A stretch of 64,000 nt of DNA from Bacteroides luhongzhouii (GTDB lineage: Bacteria; Bacteroidota; Bacteroidia; Bacteroidales; Bacteroidaceae). The position numbers were made by a program, and so were the translations under genes. Each line of letters starts with the position of its first letter. Within the stretch, counting starts at the first letter, position 1. The notes beneath the pieces are model-generated. The model was not told where the DNA came from, made no database searches, and saw only the letters and a program-made list of their open reading frames with translations. The stretch covers positions 1,612,001 to 1,676,000 of the forward strand of contig NZ_CP059973.1 of the NCBI RefSeq assembly GCF_009193295.2, read 5' to 3'. Positions 17,471 to 25,706 of the stretch are shown in pieces.

Positions 17471-18070
17471 ATGTCCCGGTGTTGGTATATAAATAGGCTG
17501 TGTGGGCTTACCTATATTCTGTAAGTAGCCTTGTGCTTTAAGGCGACGGATTTGCCTACTGGCCATACTTTGAGTGAAACAGCAGAGCGACTGCATATTG
17601 GAACGGGTCAATACGGGGTGAGTTGCAAAATATCCAGTGAGTTTCTTGTCGATCTCTTCTTCAGAAAGAGAAGCGGAATGTGGCTTGTATTTTGAACGTC
17701 GTAGATGAGTGCTCATGCACAAACCTTTTAAATCTCTATCAGCTTGGAAGTTAATGGACTTAAGTTTTACTTTGTCTGCACGGGTGGTAAGTGAGTGCAC
17801 GGGTTCGGTGGCCTGTAGTGTAACCTGAAAATAACCGATTCCGTCCAGGTGTACTCGTTCTCCCTCGCACAGATGGTTGCCCATGCATCTGCTCAATTCC
17901 ATTAACATGGCTTCTACTTCTGCTTTCCCGAAAGTGGTTGCCATGTGGATTTCTCTTGCCAGCTTTTGAGTGGTCACATGTTGAAAATTAACCACCCGTG
18001 GGTGGTAACTAGGTTCTTCCCCTTCTTTTTCCGGTTGGGGATTCTTATAAAACTCGAACTGTATTGCCAT
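17459..18070 (-). CDS. HU-HIG family DNA-binding protein
   Basis: A 203-residue protein. The first 125 residues form an HU-like domain of the Bacteroidetes HU-HIG type (TTQKLAREIHMATTFGKAEVEAML, then GERVHLDGIGYFQVTL). The C-terminal 70 residues look like a winged helix (VLTRSNMQSLCCFTQSMASRQIRRLKAQGYL). HU-HIG proteins are presumed nucleoid or site-specific DNA binders and often lie beside a VirE-like gene, as here. The gene has a full promoter at 18266-18296 and a leader of about 190 nt containing four regularly spaced repeats. It is enclosed by two mirror-image motif arrays. Its target sequence is unknown; the flanking repeats are obvious candidates. Confidence 0.85.
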   Translation of the reverse strand: MAIQFEFYKNPQPEKEGEEPSYHPRVVNFQHVTTQKLAREIHMATTFGKAEVEAMLMELSRCMGNHLCEGERVHLDGIGYFQVTLQATEPVHSLTTRADKVKLKSINFQADRDLKGLCMSTHLRRSKYKPHSASLSEEEIDKKLTGYFATHPVLTRSNMQSLCCFTQSMASRQIRRLKAQGYLQNIGKPTQPIYIPTPGHYEK

Positions 18071-18165
18071 CTTTGTTTTAATTTAATGGTTGTTTATATG
18101 TTATGTACTGATGCTCTTAGTGTATCTCGCTTTTATTCTTTTATTATTCAACCGCCATCCTGATT

Positions 18166-18249
18166 GTTCCACTAGAGTGAACGGCTCTTTTCACTCTAGT
18201 AGACAGAACTTTTTACTGTAGTGAACAGGCCTGTGCACTCTAGTGGAAC
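18166..18249. repeat. Four iteron-like repeats at exact 22-bp spacing
   Basis: Ten-base dyads of the form CACTnnAGTG occur at 18170-18179 (CACTAGAGTG), 18192-18201 (CACTCTAGTA), 18214-18223 (TACTGTAGTG) and 18236-18245 (CACTCTAGTG). Starts are 22 bp apart with unrelated 12-nt spacers, so all four lie on about the same face of the helix. The outermost units extend to a perfect 14-bp inverted repeat (GTTCCACTAGAGTG at 18166-18179 and its complement at 18236-18249). The block lies just downstream of the predicted start of HU-HIG transcription, so it could act as an operator or as an RNA structure. Confidence 0.9.
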
Positions 18250-18265
18250 GATTGGGATGCTCTTT

Positions 18266-18296
18266 CAAAGATACGACATTATTAGGTGAAAAACAA
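18266..18296 (-). promoter_or_regulatory. Promoter of the HU-HIG gene
   Basis: On the minus strand TTG (18296-18294) and TATCTTTG (18273-18266) are separated by 20 nt, a full Bacteroides promoter. Predicted start is near 18259, giving a leader of about 190 nt that contains the four 22-bp-spaced repeats. Confidence 0.7.
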
Positions 18297-18385
18297 GTAA
18301 TTAACTAGTTGTTTGCATGAAAGAAATAGCTAGATGTTTGGTAAGATAAGCTTGGCGGATAAACAGGAGAACAGTTGTGTCTGAC

Positions 18386-18539
18386 TATGAGAAATACCCT
18401 GAAAGAGTATGAGAAATAGCGGTTTTTTGAAGAAAATCGATGAGGATTGTATGAGAAATACCTATTTTAAAAACGTTTCTCATAATGTACTTCTTTGATT
18501 ATATGTGCTTTATCTGAAATCTATGAGAATATGAGAAAT
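18386..18539 (-). repeat. Right array of TATGAGAAATA motifs
   Basis: Five sites: 18386-18396, 18408-18418, 18450-18460, 18476-18484 (opposite orientation) and a double site ending at 18539 (CTATGAGAATATGAGAAAT from 18521). Each maps exactly onto a site of the left array under the relation left = 17317 + (18539 - right). The array lies upstream of the HU-HIG promoter and about 60 bp before the VirE-gene promoter. Confidence 0.85.
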
Positions 18540-18592
18540 AGAATTGAAAAATCTTTTCTAGTAGAAAGATGAAATAAGTATTCTCTGAAAAG

Positions 18593-18623
18593 TTGTTTGT
18601 GTGGAATATTTACAGTATATTTG
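18593..18623 (+). promoter_or_regulatory. Promoter of the VirE-like gene
   Basis: TTG at 18593-18595 and TATATTTG at 18616-18623 are separated by 20 nt. The start codon is 50 bp further on. The nearest motif of the right array ends about 50 bp upstream, so array-binding proteins could influence this promoter. Confidence 0.65.
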
Positions 18624-18673
18624 TATCGTAATAATCGCCCTACAAAACACATGCAGGACAAATAAATGAAGTA

Positions 18674-20752
18674 ATGAGAATAACACTGGTAAGAGACGAT
18701 GGCAAGGTGAACACTATGCGTACGTTAAGAATCGAACAGCTCGTAGAGCAAATGAAAGTGGAAACCAAAATGCAGCCCGTCTCAAAAATGAGAGAAGTCC
18801 TGCCTTTTATGCTTCCGGGTGATAAAAATGATTATGTACAGAAAGTACCGAAGTTAATACCCGCCGCAGCCTTTTTTCGCAAAGGCGGCATAACGGCGAT
18901 GAGTGAATATAACGGAATTGTGATGATTCAGGTCAACAACTTGTCCGGACACATGGAGGCGGATGAAGTGAAAGAGCGGGTAAAGGAGCTTCCGCAGACT
19001 TACTTAGCTTTCACCGGATCTTCCGGAAAGTCTGTGAAAGTATGGGTACGTTTTACTTATCCCAATGATCTTCTGCCGACAACTAGTGAGGAAGCGGAGC
19101 TTTTTCATGCGCATGCCTATCGGTTGGCAGTGAAGTTTTATCAGCCACAACTTCCTTATGATATTGAACTGAAAGTACCTTCATTGGAGCAATATTGTCG
19201 TTTAACTTTTGACCCGGACCTGTATTTTAATCCCGAAGCAATGCCTATTTATATGAAGCAGCCTGCGGCTATGCCGGGTGAGGTGACTTATCGCGAACGG
19301 GTACAAACGGAAACGTCACCATTGCAACGGCTTGCGCCGGGATATGAAAAATGCAATGCGCTTTCTGTCCTTTTCGAAGCTGCTTTTGCACGTGCGCTGG
19401 ATGAAGAGGCTGATTATCATCCGGAAGGAGACAAACAATCGCTGTTGATTAATCTTGCTGGACATTGTTTTCGTGCCGGTATTCCTGAGGAAGATACAGT
19501 ACGGTGGTCTCGTGCCCATTATCGCTTGCCGAAGGATGATACATTGGTTCGGGAGACTGTGCGGAATGTATACCGGTCTTCAGAGGGATTTGCGAGTAAG
19601 AGCAGTCTGTTGCCGGAACAATTATTTGTCATGCAGATGGATGAGTTTATGAAACGACGTTATGATTTCCGTTTCAACCAACTGACATCACAAGTGGAAT
19701 GTCGTGAACGAAATAGCTTTAATTTTTATTTTCGTCCGGTGGATAAGCGGTTGATGGCAAGTATTGCAATGAATGCACATTATGAAGGGCTTAAACTTTG
19801 GGATAAAGATGTGGTACGTTATCTGAATTCGGATCATGTGCCGGTTTATCAGCCTATTGAGGACTTTCTTTATGACCTTCCCCATTGGGATGGTAAAGAT
19901 CACATCGGCGATCTTGCCAAGCGAGTTCCTTGTGATCATCCTCATTGGGGGCAATTGTTTCGGCGCTGGTTTCTCAGTATGATAGCACATTGGCGTGGAA
20001 TGGGAAAGAATCATGCAAACAGTACTTCTCCTATATTAATCGGTCCACAGGCTTATCGTAAGTCTACATTTTGCCGGTTAATTTTGCCTCCATGCTTGCA
20101 GGCTTATTATACGGATAGTATTGATTTTAGCAGGAAGCGGGATGCCGAGCTATATTTGAATCGTTTTTTACTGATTAATATGGATGAGTTCGATCAGATT
20201 GGCATTAATCAGCAGTCTTTCCTCAAGCATATTCTACAGAAGCCTGTTGTCAACACACGGCGACCGAATGCTTCGGCAGTGGAGGAACTCCGTCGGTATG
20301 CTTCTTTTATAGGAACGAGTAATCATAAAGATTTGCTGACGGATACTTCCGGCAGTCGTCGTTTTATCGGTGTGGAGGTGACTGGAGTGATTGACGTGGT
20401 CCGTCCTATTGACTATGAGCAATTGTATGCGCAGGCAATGGCACTGCTGCGCAGTAATGAGCGCTACTGGTTTGATGAGAAAGAAGAGGCTATAATGACG
20501 GAAGCTAACCGGGAATTTGAACAGTCGCCAGTAATTGAACAATTGTTTCAGGTGTATTATCGGGCGGCAGAGGAGGAAGAAGAAGGAGAATGGCTGCTTG
20601 CTGCGGATATATTGCAGCGGATACAAAAGGCAAGTAAAATGAAGTTTTCTTCCGGACAAGTTAATTATTTCGGGCGTATCTTGCAGAGATTGGGTGTAAA
20701 GTCGTTCAGGAAAACACGCGGGGTTTATTATCATGTGGTGCCTGTTGGGTAA
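18674..20752 (+). CDS. VirE-family primase-helicase-like protein (BT4734 type)
   Basis: A 692-residue protein with a BT4734-like N-terminal domain (roughly residues 40-170, containing FFRKGGITAMSEYNGIVMIQ, as in primase-related folds), a linker, a VirE-type P-loop NTPase (Walker A GPQAYRKST at 457-465, Walker B LLINMDEFD at 499-507) and a C-terminal DUF3874-like segment. The VirE NTPase belongs to a group that includes phage and satellite replicative primase-helicases. In Bacteroides such genes lie near surface-glycan loci with an HU-HIG gene, and their role is unknown. A hairpin terminator follows at 20768. A replication or mobilisation function is inference. Confidence 0.85.
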   Translation: MRITLVRDDGKVNTMRTLRIEQLVEQMKVETKMQPVSKMREVLPFMLPGDKNDYVQKVPKLIPAAAFFRKGGITAMSEYNGIVMIQVNNLSGHMEADEVKERVKELPQTYLAFTGSSGKSVKVWVRFTYPNDLLPTTSEEAELFHAHAYRLAVKFYQPQLPYDIELKVPSLEQYCRLTFDPDLYFNPEAMPIYMKQPAAMPGEVTYRERVQTETSPLQRLAPGYEKCNALSVLFEAAFARALDEEADYHPEGDKQSLLINLAGHCFRAGIPEEDTVRWSRAHYRLPKDDTLVRETVRNVYRSSEGFASKSSLLPEQLFVMQMDEFMKRRYDFRFNQLTSQVECRERNSFNFYFRPVDKRLMASIAMNAHYEGLKLWDKDVVRYLNSDHVPVYQPIEDFLYDLPHWDGKDHIGDLAKRVPCDHPHWGQLFRRWFLSMIAHWRGMGKNHANSTSPILIGPQAYRKSTFCRLILPPCLQAYYTDSIDFSRKRDAELYLNRFLLINMDEFDQIGINQQSFLKHILQKPVVNTRRPNASAVEELRRYASFIGTSNHKDLLTDTSGSRRFIGVEVTGVIDVVRPIDYEQLYAQAMALLRSNERYWFDEKEEAIMTEANREFEQSPVIEQLFQVYYRAAEEEEEGEWLLAADILQRIQKASKMKFSSGQVNYFGRILQRLGVKSFRKTRGVYYHVVPVG

Positions 20753-20767
20753 GGGTGATGATGAAAT

Positions 20768-20791
20768 AATGCACGAGATGTGCATTTTATT
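20768..20791 (+). terminator. Terminator after the VirE-like gene
   Basis: AATGCAC and GTGCATT form a 7-bp stem around GAGAT, followed by TTTTATTATTTT. It is 16 bp after the stop codon. Confidence 0.7.
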
Positions 20792-20804
20792 ATTTTATAA
20801 TAAT

Positions 20805-20812
20805 TATCTTTG
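20805..20812 (+). promoter_or_regulatory. -7 box for the second AAA ATPase gene
   Basis: TATCTTTG overlaps the first possible start (TTG at 20810) of the downstream frame, so translation must begin later, at the ATG at 20840. No clear -33 element. Confidence 0.6.
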
Positions 20813-20839
20813 CGTAATAACGTGAGATATACGAAGACT

Positions 20840-21964
20840 ATGATAAGAAATCCTTTTATAACAAGTGGATATGTGTCTGCTGATTATTTTTGTGACCGTC
20901 AGCAAGAAAGCGAACAGTTGGTACGCGAAGTGATGAATGGGAATAACCTGGCTCTTGTCTCTACCCGACGAATGGGAAAGACGGGCCTGATCCGTCATTG
21001 CTTTCAGTTTCCTGAAATTAAGCATGGCTATTACACCTTCTTTATTGATATATATGACAGCCGGTCATTGCGCGATTTGGTATTTGCGCTTAGCAAAGAG
21101 ATTTTGGAAGTACTGAAACCTGTGGGGAAGAAAGCTTTGCATGGTTTTTGGGAATGTGTGAAATCTTTGCAAGCCAGTATCTCTTTTGATGTGAATGGTA
21201 TGCCTTCTTTGAATTTGGGATTAGGAGATATACAAGCTCCGGCTACTACGCTCGATGAAATCTTCCGGTATTTAGAGCAAGCGGATAAGCCTTGTTTGAT
21301 TGCCATTGATGAATTTCAGCAGATTACCGGGTATGCAGAGAAAAATGTAGAGGCTACTCTCCGGACTTATGTGCAGCATTGTAATAATGCGCGTTTCATT
21401 TTTGCCGGGAGCCAGCGACATGTGATGGGGAATATGTTTCTGACGCCTTCCAGACCTTTTTATCAAAGTGTGTCAATGATGCATTTGGAAAGTATTCCTT
21501 TAGAAGAATACGTTCGTTTTGCATGTATGCATTTCAAACGTGCAGGCAAAGAAATGGAAGAAAGTGCTGTTACCACAGTTTATCAACAGTTTGAAGGAGT
21601 CACATGGTATATACAAAAAGTATTGAATACACTTTATGATATGACCCCGGAGCACGGAGTCTGTAAAGTGGAAATGGTGTCAGAGGCCATTCGGCAGATT
21701 ATTGATTCATTCAGATATACTTATTCGGAAATCCTTTTTCGTTTGCCGGAAAAGCAAAAGGAGTTACTGATTGCTATCACTAAAGAGGGAAAAGCGAAAG
21801 CTATCACTTCCGGTGCTTTCATAAAGAAATACAGACTGGCTTCAGCCAGTTCTGTGCAGTCAGCATTGAAAGGATTATTAGAAAAGGATTTTGTGACCCA
21901 AGAAAAGGGAGTGTATCAAATATATGATCGTTTCTTGGGTATTTGGTTGAAAGAGAATTATTGA
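20840..21964 (+). CDS. AAA+ family ATPase, MNS/archaeal-ATPase type
   Basis: A 374-residue P-loop protein starting MIRNPFITSGYVSADYFCDR. Walker A is STRRMGKTG (41-49), Walker B LIAIDEFQQ near residue 152, and sensor-like FIFAGSQRH follows. The C-terminal third looks like a winged helix (KKYRLASASSVQSALKGLLEKDFV). Such single-protein ATPases are numerous in Bacteroidetes genomes and are often linked to mobile or defence islands, without known activity. The start was set at 20840 because the promoter covers the earlier TTG. The gene is monocistronic and lies between the VirE-like gene and the ABC exporter. Confidence 0.85.
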   Translation: MIRNPFITSGYVSADYFCDRQQESEQLVREVMNGNNLALVSTRRMGKTGLIRHCFQFPEIKHGYYTFFIDIYDSRSLRDLVFALSKEILEVLKPVGKKALHGFWECVKSLQASISFDVNGMPSLNLGLGDIQAPATTLDEIFRYLEQADKPCLIAIDEFQQITGYAEKNVEATLRTYVQHCNNARFIFAGSQRHVMGNMFLTPSRPFYQSVSMMHLESIPLEEYVRFACMHFKRAGKEMEESAVTTVYQQFEGVTWYIQKVLNTLYDMTPEHGVCKVEMVSEAIRQIIDSFRYTYSEILFRLPEKQKELLIAITKEGKAKAITSGAFIKKYRLASASSVQSALKGLLEKDFVTQEKGVYQIYDRFLGIWLKENY

Positions 21965-22050
21965 GTCATTTTTTGTTTGTTGAAATGTGCTTTTCAATAA
22001 ATCGCGTTAATAATTAGCTGAAACTACTGCCTGTTAATCAGTTTTATTGT

Positions 22051-22058
22051 ATCTTTGC
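22051..22058 (+). promoter_or_regulatory. -7 box for the MsbA-like operon
   Basis: TATCTTTG lies 26 bp upstream of the ABC transporter start. A CTG 20 nt further upstream is a weak -33 match. Confidence 0.55.
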
Positions 22059-22084
22059 GGTCTTAACTTTTTTAATGGTAAATA

Positions 22085-23920
22085 ATGAAGGAATTTCTAC
22101 AACTAATGCGACGTTTCGTGTCGCCTTATAAGAAGTATATCGGCTGGGCTGTTTTGCTGAATATTTTGTCTGCTGTATTCAACGTATTTTCGTTCACTTT
22201 CTTGATTCCTATTCTGAGTATTCTGTTTAAAACAGAAGGAGCGGATAAAGTATACCATTTTATGGAATGGGGTAGTGGAGATTTAGCGGATGTTGCCAAG
22301 AATAACTTCTATTATTACATATCTCAGATGATCGTGGATAATGGTCCCACTATGGCTCTTATATTCTTGGGACTGTTCCTGATGGTAATGACATTGTTTA
22401 AAACCGGTTGTTACTTTGCTTCTTCAGCCGTGATGATTCCATTGCGTACAGGAGTGGTACGTGATATTCGTATTATGGTGTATGCTAAGGTTATGCGTCT
22501 GCCGATGTCTTTCTTTTCGGAAGAAAGAAAGGGAGATATTATAGCTCGTATGAGTGGTGATGTGGGAGAAGTGGAAAATTCCATCACTAGTTCATTGGAT
22601 ATGTTGATGAAAAGTCCAATTCTGATTATTATATATTTTGTGACATTGGTTACGGTTAGTTGGCAGTTGACACTCTTTACTATCGTTGTGTTGCCGGGAA
22701 TGGGCTGGTTGATGGGAGTGGTCGGAAGAAAACTGAAGCGTCAGTCATTGGAGGCGCAGTCGAAATGGAGTGATACAATGTCGCAATTGGAAGAAACACT
22801 AGGAGGCTTGCGTATTATCAAAGCTTTTATTGCAGAGGATAAAATGATTAACCGCTTCACCAAATGTAGCAACGAGCTCCGGGATGCGACAAACAAGGTT
22901 GCCATACGTCAGGCTATGGCTCATCCGATGAGTGAGTTTTTAGGAACAATCCTGATTGTTGCTGTATTGTGGTTTGGAGGTACATTGATTTTGGGACAGA
23001 ATGCAAGCATCGATGCTCCTACATTCATCTTCTATATGGTTATCTTATATAGTGTAATCAATCCGTTGAAAGACTTTGCTAAAGCAGGATACAACATTCC
23101 GAAAGGTCTGGCTTCCATGGAACGTGTTGATAAAATCCTGAAGGCAGAGAATAAGATTAAGGAAATTCCGAATCCGAAACCGTTGAAGGGCTTGAATGAT
23201 AAAATAGAATTTAAAGATATCTCTTTCAGCTACGATGGTAAGAGAGATGTGTTGAAACATGTAAATCTGACAGTTCCTAAAGGGCAGACGATTGCATTAG
23301 TAGGACAATCCGGCTCCGGGAAATCTACATTAGTCGATTTGTTGCCACGTTACCATGATGTGCAGGAAGGCGATATCACTATTGACGGAACGAGTATCCG
23401 TGACGTGCGTATTGCTGATTTGCGTAGTCTGATTGGTAATGTAAACCAGGAAGCTATTTTGTTTAATGATACATTCTTCAATAACATTGCTTTTGGTGTG
23501 GAGAATGCGACAATGGAACAAGTGGTAGAGGCAGCAAAGATTGCCAATGCACATGACTTCATTATGGAGAAACCGGAAGGATATAATATGAATATCGGCG
23601 ACCGTGGTGGAAAACTGTCCGGTGGTCAGCGCCAGCGTATCAGTATTGCCCGTGCCATCCTGAAGAACCCTCCGATTCTGATTCTCGATGAGGCTACTTC
23701 TGCTTTGGATACCGAATCAGAACGTCTTGTGCAGGAAGCGTTGGAGCGTTTGATGAAAACACGTACGACGATTGCTATTGCCCACCGTCTTTCTACGATT
23801 AAAAATGCAGACGAAATCTGCGTATTGTATGAAGGAGAAATTGTGGAACGTGGTAGGCATGAGGAACTTATAGAATTAAACGGTTATTACAAACGCCTGC
23901 ATGATATGCAACAATTGTAA
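22085..23920 (+). CDS. ABC exporter, MsbA-like (fused permease-ATPase)
   Basis: A 611-residue half-transporter with about six N-terminal membrane helices (residues 1-340) and a C-terminal ATPase domain. Walker A is GQSGSGKST (407-415), the signature LSGGQ is at 511-515, Walker B ILILDEATSALD and H-loop AIAHRLST follow. The size and start (LLRRFVSPYKK-like) fit MsbA/lipid-exporter ABC proteins that flip lipid A or other lipids to the periplasmic leaflet as homodimers. It precedes a deacetylase and lipid-glycosylation genes on the same strand. It could be the main MsbA or a specialised exporter for the modified lipid. Confidence 0.88.
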   Translation: MKEFLQLMRRFVSPYKKYIGWAVLLNILSAVFNVFSFTFLIPILSILFKTEGADKVYHFMEWGSGDLADVAKNNFYYYISQMIVDNGPTMALIFLGLFLMVMTLFKTGCYFASSAVMIPLRTGVVRDIRIMVYAKVMRLPMSFFSEERKGDIIARMSGDVGEVENSITSSLDMLMKSPILIIIYFVTLVTVSWQLTLFTIVVLPGMGWLMGVVGRKLKRQSLEAQSKWSDTMSQLEETLGGLRIIKAFIAEDKMINRFTKCSNELRDATNKVAIRQAMAHPMSEFLGTILIVAVLWFGGTLILGQNASIDAPTFIFYMVILYSVINPLKDFAKAGYNIPKGLASMERVDKILKAENKIKEIPNPKPLKGLNDKIEFKDISFSYDGKRDVLKHVNLTVPKGQTIALVGQSGSGKSTLVDLLPRYHDVQEGDITIDGTSIRDVRIADLRSLIGNVNQEAILFNDTFFNNIAFGVENATMEQVVEAAKIANAHDFIMEKPEGYNMNIGDRGGKLSGGQRQRISIARAILKNPPILILDEATSALDTESERLVQEALERLMKTRTTIAIAHRLSTIKNADEICVLYEGEIVERGRHEELIELNGYYKRLHDMQQL

Positions 23921-23949
23921 TGCAGCATTTGTAATTTTTTGATAGTGCA

Positions 23950-24753
23950 ATGATATTATTAAGTTTTGATACAGAAGAATTTGATGTACCTCGTGAACAT
24001 GGCGTAGACTTTTCGCTGGATGAAGCGATGAAAGTATCAGTCTATGGTACGACTAGAATACTGGACTGCCTGAAAAAGAATGGGGTGAAAGCCACCTTCT
24101 TCTGTACAAGCAATTTTGCAGAAAATGCGCCGGAGGTGATGCGGCGCATTATGGACGAAGGACATGAAGTTGCTGCGCATGGATGTGACCATTGGCAGCC
24201 GCAGGCTTCAGATGTCAGTCGTTCAAAAGAAATCCTGGAACGTCTTACCGGCAGAACGATAGAAGGCTATCGCCAGCCACGTATGTTTCCCGTATCAGAT
24301 ACGGAACTTGAACGAATGGGGTATGTGTACAACTCCTCATTGAATCCCGCATTTATCCCCGGAAGATATATGCATTTATCAGAGCCGCGTACCTGCTTTA
24401 TGACAGGCAAACTGCTTCAGATCCCGGCTTCTGTAACTCCATGGATTCGTTTCCCGCTATTTTGGTTGTCTTGTCATAATCTGCCGATGTGGCTTTATCA
24501 AAGCCTGATAAACCGGGTATTGAAGCATGACGGATATTTTGTGACTTATTTCCACCCGTGGGAATTCTACCCATTGGGTGAACATCCTGAATTTAAGATG
24601 CCTTTTATCATCCGCAATCATTCCGGTAAAGGAATGGAGGAACGTCTGGATATGCTTATCCGCAACCTGAAAGAAAAAGGCTATCCTTTTATGACTTACT
24701 CGGAGTTTGCGCAGATAAAACTGGCTGAACTAAATAAACCGGACAAAAAATGA
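23950..24753 (+). CDS. Polysaccharide deacetylase family protein (NodB type)
   Basis: A 267-residue NodB-fold protein. Metal-binding motif 1 is LSFDTEEFDVP at the N terminus, motif 2 is AAHGCDHW (two histidines), and further motif-like blocks are GYRQPRMFP and YFHPWEFYP. No signal peptide is visible, so it probably acts in the cytoplasm. It overlaps the next gene (ArnC/GtrB-like GT2) by 4 bp. This pairing parallels ArnD with ArnC, or NaxD with FlmF2 in Francisella, where the deacetylase acts on an undecaprenyl-phosphate sugar. The sugar here is unknown. Confidence 0.85.
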   Translation: MILLSFDTEEFDVPREHGVDFSLDEAMKVSVYGTTRILDCLKKNGVKATFFCTSNFAENAPEVMRRIMDEGHEVAAHGCDHWQPQASDVSRSKEILERLTGRTIEGYRQPRMFPVSDTELERMGYVYNSSLNPAFIPGRYMHLSEPRTCFMTGKLLQIPASVTPWIRFPLFWLSCHNLPMWLYQSLINRVLKHDGYFVTYFHPWEFYPLGEHPEFKMPFIIRNHSGKGMEERLDMLIRNLKEKGYPFMTYSEFAQIKLAELNKPDKK

Positions 24754-25706
24754 TTAAATTGGCTATTGTATCCCCCTGCTATAATGAGGAGGAAGTGTTG
24801 GAAGATTCGGCCGCCCGTTTGACAGCCTTGTTTGATGAGCTGGTGGCGAAAGAAAAGATCAGTGCCGACAGCTTTGTGCTCTTTGTGAATGATGGCAGTA
24901 AAGATCGTACATGGAGCATTATTAAGAAACTGCACGGGACGAATCCTTATATAAAAGGAATGAATCTGGCAAGGAACGTGGGACATCAGTATGCCATCAT
25001 GGCCGGTATGATGACCGCTAAAGACTGGAGTGATGCCGTTATTACCATTGATGCCGATTTGCAGGATGATCTGAATGCGATTGAGGAGATGATAGATGCC
25101 TATACGGAAGGATATGATGTAGTATACGGGGTGAAAGTATCCCGTCAGGCAGACCCGATGTTGAAACGTCTTTCCGCAACGGCTTTTTATAAATTACAGC
25201 ACCGGATGGGAGTAGAGACTATCTACAATCATGCGGATTTTCGTTTTTTGAGTCGGAGAGTACTGGAACAGTTATCTCATTATCAAGAACGTAATGTCTA
25301 TTTGCGTGGTATTATTCCATTGTTGGGTTTCCCTTCTACTACGGTAGATGATGTGATCCGGGAACGGACAGCCGGAACCTCCAAATATACAGTAAGAAAG
25401 ATGTTCAGCCTGGCTTTAGACGGAATAACCTCTTTCTCGGTAAAGCCTATTTACGGTATTGTTTATCTGGGAGGTATCTTTGTCTTCATCAGTATTCTGA
25501 TAGGAATCTATGTGCTTTACGCATTGATTTCGGGCACTGCGGAACACGGCTGGGCCTCTTTGATGTTATCTATCTGGTTTGTTGGCGGAGTTGTTCTATT
25601 GTCTATAGGAGCTGTCGGACTGTATATTGGTAAAATCTATAAAGAAGTAAAACGTCGCCCGCTCTATAACGTGGAAGAAGTGTTGTACGATGATCAGAAT
25701 AAGTAA
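24750..25706 (+). CDS. ArnC/GtrB-like polyprenyl-phosphate glycosyltransferase (GT2)
   Basis: A 318-residue enzyme: LAIVSPCYNEEEVLEDS at the N terminus, DXD region ITIDADLQDDLNAIEEM, MNLARNVGHQYAIMAGM, then two membrane helices (about residues 230-255 and 265-290) and the tail VKRRPLYNVEE. It should load a sugar from a nucleotide donor onto undecaprenyl phosphate. The gene overlaps the deacetylase by 4 bp and gtrA-like gene by 17 bp, so the three are translationally coupled. Confidence 0.9.
   Translation: MIKLAIVSPCYNEEEVLEDSAARLTALFDELVAKEKISADSFVLFVNDGSKDRTWSIIKKLHGTNPYIKGMNLARNVGHQYAIMAGMMTAKDWSDAVITIDADLQDDLNAIEEMIDAYTEGYDVVYGVKVSRQADPMLKRLSATAFYKLQHRMGVETIYNHADFRFLSRRVLEQLSHYQERNVYLRGIIPLLGFPSTTVDDVIRERTAGTSKYTVRKMFSLALDGITSFSVKPIYGIVYLGGIFVFISILIGIYVLYALISGTAEHGWASLMLSIWFVGGVVLLSIGAVGLYIGKIYKEVKRRPLYNVEEVLYDDQNK

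Noticed and set aside
18166..18249. Regular repeats as a CRISPR array
   Set aside because: Repeats are only 10 bp with 12-bp spacers, each is a dyad, and no cas genes are near.
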